Assembly (NCBI GenBank): GCA_002316805.1
Contig: DCEF01000015.1
Coordinates: forward strand, 710-18,815
Direction of reading: 5' to 3'
DNA from: Ruminococcaceae bacterium UBA1036
Lineage (GTDB): Bacteria > Bacillota > Clostridia > Oscillospirales > Acutalibacteraceae
DNA: 18,106 nucleotides
This document shows positions 6,487-13,699 of the stretch, in pieces (position 1 is the first letter of the stretch; each line of letters starts with the position of its first letter). Under the pieces are notes generated by a model that was not told the origin of the DNA, did not search any database, and was given only the letters and a program-made list of their open reading frames with translations. The translations under genes and the position numbers were made by a program.

Positions 6487-7794
6487 ATGGAACCTATAAC
6501 AGCACCAAGAGGGACAAAAGATATTTTGCCGGGCGAGGCTTCAATGTGGGAGTCGGTGGAAGGCATAATGCGCGGTGAGGCGGAGATAAGCGGATTTCAT
6601 GAGATACGCACTCCGGTGTTTGAAGACACTCGCCTTTTCAGGCGCTCGGTCGGCGAAACTACCGATGTCGTCGAAAAAGAAATGTATACTTTTGAAGATA
6701 AAGGCGGGCGCTCCATTACGCTGAAGCCTGAAGGAACGGCGGGCGCGGTGCGCGCTTACTTGCAGCACAGCCTTTACAACGAGCCGATGCCCGTTAAGCT
6801 GTACTATGTTACGCCGTGCTACCGCTATGAACGCGCGCAGGCAGGGCGGCTGCGTGAGTTCCATCAGTTCGGCGTTGAGATGTTCGGCTCAAGCCTGCCC
6901 ATGGCTGATGCCGGGCTTATCGCATTTGCGTGCAGGCTTTTTGAAAGGTTTTGCATTAAGGACCTTAAGTTGAAGATCAATTCAATAGGCTGCCCGAAAT
7001 GCCGCGCGGAATATACAAAGGCCCTGAAAACATATTTTGTGCAGTATAAAGACGAACTGTGCGAGACGTGCCAGTCACGCCTTGAGCGCAACCCAATGCG
7101 TATACTCGACTGCAAGGAGAAGCACTGCGGCGAGATAGCAAAAGGCGCGCCGCAGATTATGGATTACCTTTGCGATGACTGCCGCAGCCATTTTGAGCAG
7201 GTCAGGTCGATGCTCGACTCCGTCGGCATAAAGTATGAAGTAGACACTTCCATAGTCCGCGGGCTCGACTATTACACGCGCACGGTTTTTGAATTTGTGT
7301 CGGACAGCCTCGGTGCGCAGAGCACGGTCTGCGGCGGCGGCCGTTACGATGGCCTTGTTGAAGAAATGGGCGGAAGGCCAACGCCGGCGCTTGGCTTTGC
7401 CATTGGCATTGAACGGCTGCTTATGGTCATGCTTGCACAGAAAGTCAAGTTTGAGAAGCCGGATCCCTGTGAGCTGTTTGTTGCTTCCATTGGCGAAAAA
7501 GCGCATATGGAAGCGTTCCGCATTACGAAGGAAATGCAGGACAATATGGTAACTACGTTGTGCGACGAGGTTGGGCGCAGCCTGAAAATGCAGATGAAAT
7601 ACGCCGACAAAATAGGCGCGCTCTACTCGCTTGTTATAGGCGACGATGAGGTAAACTCGGGCAAGGGAATTATAAAGAACATGAAAACGGGCGAAAAAAC
7701 TGAAGTAAAGCTCGATGATGAACTGCCCGACAGGTTCTTTGAACTGGAGGATGAAGACAGCGGCGAAGGCGAAGATGACGACGTAAAACTTTAA
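6487..7794 (+). CDS. hisS: Histidyl-tRNA synthetase
   Basis: Class II synthetase charging tRNA-His. 435 residues. The N-terminal PRGTKDILP is typical. Motif 2 is RYERAQAGRLREFHQFG near 113-130, the histidine-binding RGLDYYTRTVFEF lies at about 257-270, and motif 3 GFAIGIERLL is near 303-312. A cysteine-rich insertion (CPKC, CETC, DCKEKHC, CDDC between about 174 and 237) is the form common in Gram-positive HisRS. The anticodon domain follows, and the protein ends in an unusual acidic tail (about 414-435, rich in Glu, Asp and Gly). AAAGGAG lies about seven bases before ATG. It is first in the operon behind the T-box. Confidence 0.96.
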   Translation: MEPITAPRGTKDILPGEASMWESVEGIMRGEAEISGFHEIRTPVFEDTRLFRRSVGETTDVVEKEMYTFEDKGGRSITLKPEGTAGAVRAYLQHSLYNEPMPVKLYYVTPCYRYERAQAGRLREFHQFGVEMFGSSLPMADAGLIAFACRLFERFCIKDLKLKINSIGCPKCRAEYTKALKTYFVQYKDELCETCQSRLERNPMRILDCKEKHCGEIAKGAPQIMDYLCDDCRSHFEQVRSMLDSVGIKYEVDTSIVRGLDYYTRTVFEFVSDSLGAQSTVCGGGRYDGLVEEMGGRPTPALGFAIGIERLLMVMLAQKVKFEKPDPCELFVASIGEKAHMEAFRITKEMQDNMVTTLCDEVGRSLKMQMKYADKIGALYSLVIGDDEVNSGKGIIKNMKTGEKTEVKLDDELPDRFFELEDEDSGEGEDDDVKL

Positions 7795-7960
7795 TTGAGG
7801 CATGGTTTAATGCTTAACGGGCAGGGCTTTGGTTTACGGGTGGCTATGACGAAAATGTCCGCCGCATGTAAGGAAAAGCTTTGTTTGCGCCGGAATTCTG
7901 ACGGCTCCCAAAAACGGCCGGAGCTGTAATATAAATTGGAGAAATTGGAGGGTTCATTAA

Positions 7961-9754
7961 ATGGCTGAATTTATGACGGGTATGAAACGCACCCATTACT
8001 GCGGCGTGCTGCGCAGCAGTGACGAAGGCAAAGATGTTACGGTCTGCGGCTGGGCACAGAGGCAGCGCAACCTTGGCCAGCTTGTATTTATAGACCTGCG
8101 CGACCGCACTGGCATAGTGCAGCTCGCTTTTAACGATAAAACGGACAGGGATGTTTTCAAAAAAGCCTCATCGGTGCGCGCTGAGTATGTGCTTGCGGCA
8201 AAGGGGACGGTGCGCGAGCGCTCGAACAAGAATAAGGAAATACCGACGGGCGATATTGAAATAGCAGTAACGGAGCTGCGTATACTAAATGAGAGCGAGA
8301 CGCCGCCATTTGCCATTGAGTGCAATTCGGGCGTAAACGAAGAGCTGCGCCTTAAGTACCGCTATCTTGACCTGCGCCGCCCTGACCTGCAGGCAAACAT
8401 CATAAAGCGCCACCAGATAGTTAAAGTTGCGCATGACTATTTCGACAGCAACGGCTTCCTCGAGATTGAGACGCCTGACCTGATAAAATCGACGCCGGAG
8501 GGCGCGCGCGACTACCTTGTGCCGTCGCGTCTTTTCCCGGGTGAATTTTTTGCACTTCCGCAGTCGCCACAGCTTTACAAGCAGCTTTTGATGCTTTCGG
8601 GTTTTGACCGCTATATGCAGGTGGCACGCTGCTTCCGCGACGAGGACCTGCGGGCCGACCGCCAGCCGGAGTTCACACAGCTTGACTTTGAAATGTCTTT
8701 TGTAACACAGGACGACGTGATGGAGGTAGCGGAGGGCTTTATAAAAGAAGCATATAAAAAAGTACTGGGCGTAGATATAAAGACGCCGCTTCCGCGCATG
8801 GAATGGGACGACGCCATGAGCCGCTTTGGTTCCGATAAGCCTGACCTGCGCTTCGGCATGGAGCTTAAAGACGTGAGCGGCGCGCTTAAAGGCACGCAGT
8901 TCCGCGTATTTGCAGGTGCCATATCTGCGGGCGGAAGCGTGCGCGGAATAAACCTTAAGGGGCAGGCCGACAAGCTGAGCCGCAAAGATATCGACAAGCT
9001 CGGCGGTTGGGTTAAGTCATACGGTGCAAAAGGCCTTGCATGGACGCGCCTTGCCTCGGCAGGCGAAACGTCTTCTTATGAGAAATTCCTTTCGCCGGAA
9101 GAGGTGAAAGGAGTCCGTGCATCTCTTGGAGCTGAGAAAGGCGATGTGCTTTTTCTCGTGGCGAGCGATGAAAACAAGGTCGTGTTCGACTCACTCGGCG
9201 CACTGCGCTGTGAGCTTGCGCGCCGGTCTGGCCTCATCGACAAAAATAAGATTTCGCTCTTGTGGATAACAGACTTTCCAATGTTTGAGTTTAGCAAAGA
9301 AGAAAACCGCTTTATGGCCATGCACCACCCGTTCACAATGCCGCGCGAAGAAGATCTCGGCAAGCTCGAAAGCGACCCCGCGCATGTCTATGCCCTTGCC
9401 TATGACATGGTGCTTAACGGGAATGAGATTGGCGGCGGCTCTATACGTATAAACAACAGGAAGCTGCAGCAGCGCATTTTCAAGGCGCTGCAGATTACGC
9501 CGGAGCAGGCGGAGAAGCGTTTCGGTTTTCTTACAAACGCATTCCGGTATGGGGCCCCGCCGCACGGTGGCATGGCGTTTGGTCTCGACCGCCTCGTCAT
9601 GGTCATGCTCGGCTGCGGCAGCATACGCGACGTGATTGCATTCCCGAAAGTTTCTTCGTCCGCTGAGCTTATGAGCGATGCACCGACAGACGTAGATGAG
9701 CAGCAGCTTAACGAGCTTGGCATATCAACTCTGCCAAAAAAGCCGCAGGCGTAA
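7961..9754 (+). CDS. aspS: Aspartyl-tRNA synthetase (bacterial type, with GAD domain)
   Basis: Class IIb synthetase charging tRNA-Asp. 597 residues: N-terminal OB fold reading the anticodon (to about 115), catalytic core with motif 2 FRDEDLRADRQPEFTQLD starting near 225, a GAD insertion about 300-410, and motif 3 GLDRLVMVM near 541-549. The residue that is His in well-known non-discriminating AspRS (loop RRRDHG) is Leu here (RNLGQL), which favours the tRNA-Asp-specific type; other determinants were not checked. GGAGGG lies about nine bases before ATG. It follows hisS by 166 bases with no terminator and shares its T-box, the specifier of which matches tRNA-Asp. Confidence 0.96.
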   Translation: MAEFMTGMKRTHYCGVLRSSDEGKDVTVCGWAQRQRNLGQLVFIDLRDRTGIVQLAFNDKTDRDVFKKASSVRAEYVLAAKGTVRERSNKNKEIPTGDIEIAVTELRILNESETPPFAIECNSGVNEELRLKYRYLDLRRPDLQANIIKRHQIVKVAHDYFDSNGFLEIETPDLIKSTPEGARDYLVPSRLFPGEFFALPQSPQLYKQLLMLSGFDRYMQVARCFRDEDLRADRQPEFTQLDFEMSFVTQDDVMEVAEGFIKEAYKKVLGVDIKTPLPRMEWDDAMSRFGSDKPDLRFGMELKDVSGALKGTQFRVFAGAISAGGSVRGINLKGQADKLSRKDIDKLGGWVKSYGAKGLAWTRLASAGETSSYEKFLSPEEVKGVRASLGAEKGDVLFLVASDENKVVFDSLGALRCELARRSGLIDKNKISLLWITDFPMFEFSKEENRFMAMHHPFTMPREEDLGKLESDPAHVYALAYDMVLNGNEIGGGSIRINNRKLQQRIFKALQITPEQAEKRFGFLTNAFRYGAPPHGGMAFGLDRLVMVMLGCGSIRDVIAFPKVSSSAELMSDAPTDVDEQQLNELGISTLPKKPQA

Positions 9755-9797
9755 AACCTTATTACCTTGCGGGCAAAATAGGAACAAGGCGTTAATT

Positions 9798-10439
9798 ATG
9801 CAGAAAGTCAATTACCAGAAAGCCCTTGACGGAACGCTGAAAAGTTTAAACGGTAGCGCACCGCGCCTTTTGCTGCATGCCTGCTGCGCACCATGCAGCA
9901 GCTATGTGCTTGAATACCTCTCAGAATATTTTCGCATTACGCTGTTTTACTACAACCCAAACATCTCACCGGAAGAAGAGTACCTCAGGCGCGCAGCGGA
10001 AGCAAAGCGCCTGACTGCCGTGCTGCCAGCCAAATACCCGGTAGAGTTTGCGCAAGGGCGCTATGAGCCGGAGCGCTTTTTTGAGATGGCGAAAGGCCAT
10101 GAGGGCGACCCTGAGCGCGGTGGCCGCTGCACACTCTGCTACCGCATGAGGTTGGAGGCAGCCGCCGGGTACGCGAAAGAAAACGGTTTTGAGTGGTTTT
10201 CAACAACGCTTTCCGTCAGCCCATATAAAGATGCACAGCGGCTCAATGCGATAGGCGGAGAGCTTGAAAAGCAGTATGGGGTGAAGTACCTTTACTCCGA
10301 TTTTAAAAAACGGAACGGGTACCTGCGCTCTATTGAGCTTTCACATGAGTATGGCCTTTACCGCCAGAATTACTGCGGATGCGTCTTCTCGAAAAAGCAG
10401 GCTGAGGCGAAAGCCGCGGCCCGATGCGGAAAAGCATAA
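9798..10439 (+). CDS. queH: Epoxyqueuosine reductase QueH
   Basis: Catalyses the last step of queuosine synthesis, reducing epoxyqueuosine at position 34 of tRNA-Asp, -Asn, -His and -Tyr. 213 residues of the QueH (DUF208) family, the iron-sulfur alternative to cobalamin-dependent QueG. Key residues: HACCAPCSS with C29, C30 and C33; RCTLCY with C111 and C114; and the C-terminal YCGC with C193 and C195, the cysteines expected for cluster binding and redox. The frame is open further upstream, but that would overlap aspS; ATG 9798 gives a protein starting in the usual place, with a weak AGGAAC/AAGG upstream. It lies 43 bases after aspS, so it is likely the third gene of the T-box unit. Confidence 0.92.
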   Translation: MQKVNYQKALDGTLKSLNGSAPRLLLHACCAPCSSYVLEYLSEYFRITLFYYNPNISPEEEYLRRAAEAKRLTAVLPAKYPVEFAQGRYEPERFFEMAKGHEGDPERGGRCTLCYRMRLEAAAGYAKENGFEWFSTTLSVSPYKDAQRLNAIGGELEKQYGVKYLYSDFKKRNGYLRSIELSHEYGLYRQNYCGCVFSKKQAEAKAAARCGKA

Positions 10440-10462
10440 AACGCCAATGCAATTTATGGAAA

Positions 10463-10493
10463 CCAGTGCTGCTGTTAAAATATTTTGCACTGG
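10463..10493 (+). terminator. Inverted repeat after queH, possible terminator
   Basis: CCAGTGC (10463-10469) and GCACTGG (10487-10493) can pair around a 17-base AT-rich loop. No T tract follows directly; a run of seven T lies about 20 bases further on. It could be a weak terminator or a protein site. Confidence 0.35.
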
Positions 10494-10546
10494 GAACACA
10501 AATATGTGAATGTTTTTTTATTTTTCAGCAATATGATATTTTAAGG

Positions 10547-10575
10547 TTGAAATTTGCTTTAAATTTATGTAAAAT
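10547..10575 (+). promoter_or_regulatory. Promoter for the CdaR-like regulator
   Basis: TTGAAA (5 of 6) at 10547-10552, a 17-base spacer, and TAAAAT (5 of 6) at 10570-10575 in a strongly AT-rich stretch. The predicted start near 10582 gives a leader of about 55 bases before ATG 10639. Confidence 0.6.
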
Positions 10576-10638
10576 GTAATATATTAAATTATAAGCTTTT
10601 TTCGGTTGACATAGATTCGTGAAAAGTGAGGGATTGCC

Positions 10639-11724
10639 ATGTCAAGCAGACTATTTCAGGGGATTGTCCATCAGATGCGAGATGCTATCGACAGGACTAT
10701 CGGTGTGGTGGACGAGACATCGGTTATTGTCGCATGCAGCGAACTGGGCCGCATCGGGGAAGTGGATGACAGCCTTACGCCGGATGCGTTAGCATCTACA
10801 GGCACTTTTGTGGTGGGTGGCTATACCTATAAATCATTTGGCAACCAGCCGCGCCCGGAGTACGCGGTTTTCGTTTCAGGAACAGATCCGGATGCAGGCC
10901 GCTATGCTTCGCTGCTGGCAATTTCGCTCAACAGCATAAAGCAGTATTATGACGAGAAATACGACCGGAGCAACTTTATAAAAAATGTAATACTCGACAA
11001 TATCCTGCCGGGGGATATCTACCTTAAGGCGCGTGAGCTGCGGTTCAATACGGACGTGAGCCGCGTGTGCATGCTTATTCGTGTGCTGAACAAGACGGAC
11101 GTTTCGGCATACGATGTTATCCAAAACCTTTTCCCCGACAAAAACAAAGACTTTGTAATCAATATCAATGAGACCGACATTGCCCTTGTGAAAGAAATCC
11201 GTCCGGGGATTGAGCCAAAAGACCTTGACAAACTGGCGAACTCCATAGTCGATACACTTAGCAGTGAATTCTATACGCACTGCGTCGTTGGCATTGGCAC
11301 AATAGTTAGCAGCATTAAGGATCTTGCCCACTCTTTTAAAGAAGCGCAGATAGCACTTGAAGTAGGCAAGGTGTTCGACACCGAGCGTTCTATCGTAAGC
11401 TATGACCACCTTGGCATTGCACGCCTTATCTACCAACTCCCGACTACGCTGTGTGAGGCATTTCTGAAAGAAGTCTTTAAAAAAGGCTCAATTGATTCGC
11501 TTGACCATGAGACGCTTTTCACAATACAGCGCTTCTTCGAAAACAACCTCAATGTTTCAGAAACTTCGCGCAAACTGTTTGTCCACCGTAACACACTCGT
11601 TTACCGCCTCGAAAAGATAAAGAAGATTACCGGCCTTGATTTGCGCCAGTTTGAAGACGCCATTGTGTTTAAGGTGGCGCTGATGGTAAAGAAGTATCTT
11701 AATTCAAATCCAGCAAAATACTGA
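10639..11724 (+). CDS. cdaR: CdaR/PucR-family transcriptional regulator
   Basis: 361 residues. Residues about 5-135 resemble the sugar-diacid recognition domain of CdaR (LFQGIVHQMRDAIDRTIGVV). The middle, about 140-280, is the degenerate GGDEF-like domain of this family. The C-terminal 60 residues form the PucR-type helix-turn-helix (NVSETSRKLFVHRNTLVYRLEKI). Start: ATG with GTGAGGG about six bases upstream. E. coli CdaR activates glucarate/galactarate genes, but nothing for sugar acids is nearby. Instead, ftsE lies 192 bases downstream on the same strand, suggesting a cell-envelope or growth-phase role. The ligand is unknown; the family call is firm. Confidence 0.87.
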   Translation: MSSRLFQGIVHQMRDAIDRTIGVVDETSVIVACSELGRIGEVDDSLTPDALASTGTFVVGGYTYKSFGNQPRPEYAVFVSGTDPDAGRYASLLAISLNSIKQYYDEKYDRSNFIKNVILDNILPGDIYLKARELRFNTDVSRVCMLIRVLNKTDVSAYDVIQNLFPDKNKDFVININETDIALVKEIRPGIEPKDLDKLANSIVDTLSSEFYTHCVVGIGTIVSSIKDLAHSFKEAQIALEVGKVFDTERSIVSYDHLGIARLIYQLPTTLCEAFLKEVFKKGSIDSLDHETLFTIQRFFENNLNVSETSRKLFVHRNTLVYRLEKIKKITGLDLRQFEDAIVFKVALMVKKYLNSNPAKY

Positions 11725-11770
11725 TTGTTTTTTGCTGCAGGAAAAAAACACAAAAATGAGCGGCAAAAAA

Positions 11771-11788
11771 TGTAACAAAAATATTACA
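11771..11788. promoter_or_regulatory. WalR-like box / TGTAA dyad upstream of ftsE
   Basis: TGTAAC, five bases, then TATTAC matches the WalR consensus (two TGTWAH half-sites five bases apart) at 11 of 12 positions. The same bases also form a dyad, TGTAA (11771-11775) with TTACA (11784-11788), which could instead bind a dimeric repressor. WalR controls cwlO in Bacillus and pcsB in streptococci. Confidence 0.35.
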
Positions 11789-11789
11789 G

Positions 11790-11807
11790 TTCCTTTCTTT
11801 AAAGGAA
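11790..11807. repeat. Short perfect inverted repeat
   Basis: TTCCTTT and AAAGGAA form a perfect 7-base stem with a 4-base loop. It lies directly after the WalR-like site and before the larger hairpin. Role unknown. Confidence 0.45.
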
Positions 11808-11817
11808 TTATAAAGTA

Positions 11818-11861
11818 ACTGCCCATTGGTATCATGGAAATATGCCAATAGGCAGTCTTTT
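11818..11861 (+). terminator. Hairpin between cdaR and ftsE, possible terminator or attenuator
   Basis: ACTGCCCATTGG (11818-11829) pairs with CCAATAGGCAGT (11845-11856), 11 of 12 positions matched with one internal C-A mismatch. CTTTTATAT follows. It may end the cdaR transcript or sit in the ftsE leader. I see no convincing promoter between it and ftsE. Confidence 0.5.
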
Positions 11862-11916
11862 ATATATATACGATTTTGTGTAATTTAAAAACTACGGTCT
11901 GTTTGGGGCGATTATT

Positions 11917-12615
11917 TTGATAGAATTCCAGGATGTAAGCAAGGTGTATCCGAACGGTACCCAAGCGCTCAAAAATGTAAGCGTAAAGGTAAGTGACGGC
12001 GAATTCGTATTTATCGTCGGTGAATCCGGAGCCGGCAAGAGCACCTTTTTAAAGCTGATTACATGCGAGGAGCGCCCAACCGAAGGCGAAGTTACAATAG
12101 GTACGCAGAAACTTTCAAAGCTTAAGCGCAGCGATGTGCCTTACCTGCGCCGTATGATGGGCATGGTTTTTCAGGATTTCCGCCTGATAAACAAGATGTC
12201 GGTCTTTGAGAATGTGGCGTTTGCCATGCACATTGTCGGAGCTTCGAACCGTGAGATAAGGGAACGTGTGCCGCATGTGCTTGACCTCGTTAACCTGCGG
12301 AAAAAGTCCCGCTGCCACCCGCACGAACTTTCCGGCGGCGAGCAGCAGCGTGTAAGCCTTGCGCGCGCACTTGTGAACAAACCTCAGCTAATACTTGCGG
12401 ATGAACCGACAGGCAATGTCGACCCAGCCCTATCATTTGAAATTGTGGACTTGCTCACACAAATAAACAACCGCGGCACAACAGTGCTTATGGTAACGCA
12501 TGACCACTCGCTCGTAAAGCATTTTCAGCGCAGAGTTATTGAAATAAACAACGGAACTATTCTTTCAGATTCCTGCATTTCAAAATCCTCAGTGAAGGAG
12601 GCAGAGCATGGCTAA
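11917..12615 (+). CDS. ftsE: Cell-division ABC ATPase FtsE
   Basis: 232 residues. Walker A is GESGAGKST (most FtsE have Pro where this has Glu), the ABC signature is LSGGEQQRVSLARAL, and Walker B is LILADEPTGNVDP, followed by the H-loop VTHDH. FtsE with FtsX forms a membrane complex that transmits ATP hydrolysis across the membrane to switch on peptidoglycan hydrolases rather than moving a substrate. The start is TTG, with GGGG eight bases upstream, and gives the standard MIEFQDVSKVYPNGT opening. It overlaps ftsX by eight bases, so the pair is translationally coupled. Confidence 0.95.
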   Translation: MIEFQDVSKVYPNGTQALKNVSVKVSDGEFVFIVGESGAGKSTFLKLITCEERPTEGEVTIGTQKLSKLKRSDVPYLRRMMGMVFQDFRLINKMSVFENVAFAMHIVGASNREIRERVPHVLDLVNLRKKSRCHPHELSGGEQQRVSLARALVNKPQLILADEPTGNVDPALSFEIVDLLTQINNRGTTVLMVTHDHSLVKHFQRRVIEINNGTILSDSCISKSSVKEAEHG

Positions 12616-13699
12616 AAAGGACGGCAGGCATGTTTCGAAAAAGTTCATTGCCCACAAAGCGCCGGTGTTTACCGAGCACAAAGCGCCGGTAGAGAAACCA
12701 CCTGCAGTAAAAAGCAGCAAGCAGGATTGGAGGCAGCTGCCTCATAAGCAACAAACTTATCAGCCGACGCACAAATTGAAAAACAGCTTGTTTATAAGCT
12801 TCAAGTACCTGCTTAAAGAGGGCGTGCAGAATGTATGGAGCAACCGCACAATGTCGCTTGCATCCATAGGCGTGTTGATTTCGTGCCTTCTGCTTACCGG
12901 TGCAGCCGTCCTTTGCTCAATGAATATAAGTGCGGCCATGAAGACACTTGAAGGGACAAACTCGGTAAGGGTTTATATGGATCAGGGCTTCCCGGTGCTC
13001 TCTTCGGTAAAAGCAGGCGAGGAAATCAAAAAGCTTGACAATATCAAGAGCTGCAAGTTTATCCCGAAAGACAAAGCCATTGAAAACGTGATGGGCATGC
13101 TTGGCGAAAAGGATGCCAACCTGCTTGCGGGTATGACAGGCAAAGATAACCCTCTGCCGGATGCGTTTCAGGTGTCTTTCCGTGACCTTTCGAAATATAA
13201 AAATACTGTAGCTCAGATAAGGAAGGTAAAAGGCGTTGGGAGCATCAATGACTATTCGGACATTGCCAACAAACTCACAAGGCTTGACAATATCGTAACG
13301 ACTGGCGGTTTCTGGATAGTGCTTATACTGAGCCTTGTTTCACTTTTTATTCTTTCCAATACCATACGTGCAACAATGTTTTCACGCAGGCTTGAGATAA
13401 ATATTATGAAATCGGTCGGCGCAACGGACTGGTTCGTCAGGATCCCGTTCATTGTGGAAGGCGTCATCATAGGCCTTATATCGGGGCTCCTCAGCAGTGT
13501 GCTCCTGCAGCTGCTCTATGGCAAGATGACGAGCACCCTGACATCAATTACGATGTTCCGCCCGATTGAAATGAATTCGGTCTCAGCACTGCTAACAGCA
13601 GTGTTTGTGCTTGCCGGATGCGTCTTCGGCGCACTTGGCGGCATTATATCAATTGGGAGATATCTCAAGAAAGAAGGAGGAGAGATAGTTGACTGGTAG
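12608..13699 (+). CDS. ftsX: Cell-division membrane protein FtsX with long basic N-terminal tail
   Basis: 363 residues. Membrane helix 1 is near 83-105, then an extracellular domain of about 130 residues (holding SCKFIPKDKAI and PLPDAFQVSF), then three helices in the last 130 residues with the FtsX motif RRLEINIMKSVGATDWFVRIPF. The extracellular domain is the part that contacts hydrolases in other species. Residues 1-62 form a Lys/His/Pro-rich cytoplasmic extension containing HKAPV twice, which is longer than usual. AAGGAGG precedes the ATG at about seven bases. It overlaps the next gene by 11 bases. Confidence 0.94.
   Translation: MAKKDGRHVSKKFIAHKAPVFTEHKAPVEKPPAVKSSKQDWRQLPHKQQTYQPTHKLKNSLFISFKYLLKEGVQNVWSNRTMSLASIGVLISCLLLTGAAVLCSMNISAAMKTLEGTNSVRVYMDQGFPVLSSVKAGEEIKKLDNIKSCKFIPKDKAIENVMGMLGEKDANLLAGMTGKDNPLPDAFQVSFRDLSKYKNTVAQIRKVKGVGSINDYSDIANKLTRLDNIVTTGGFWIVLILSLVSLFILSNTIRATMFSRRLEINIMKSVGATDWFVRIPFIVEGVIIGLISGLLSSVLLQLLYGKMTSTLTSITMFRPIEMNSVSALLTAVFVLAGCVFGALGGIISIGRYLKKEGGEIVDW

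Noticed and set aside
9696..9797. Upstream extension of the queH frame into aspS
   Set aside because: It would overlap aspS and add 34 residues not found in QueH; ATG 9798 gives the normal N-terminus.
10606..10611. Perfect TTGACA upstream of the CdaR-like gene
   Set aside because: A -10 at the right spacing would fall at about 10629-10634, inside the ribosome-binding site, and no TATAAT-like sequence is there. The pair at 10547-10575 is better.
11756..11818. 20-codon open frame with AGGAA upstream, before ftsE
   Set aside because: Too short, AT-rich and overlapping the repeats; no sign of coding.
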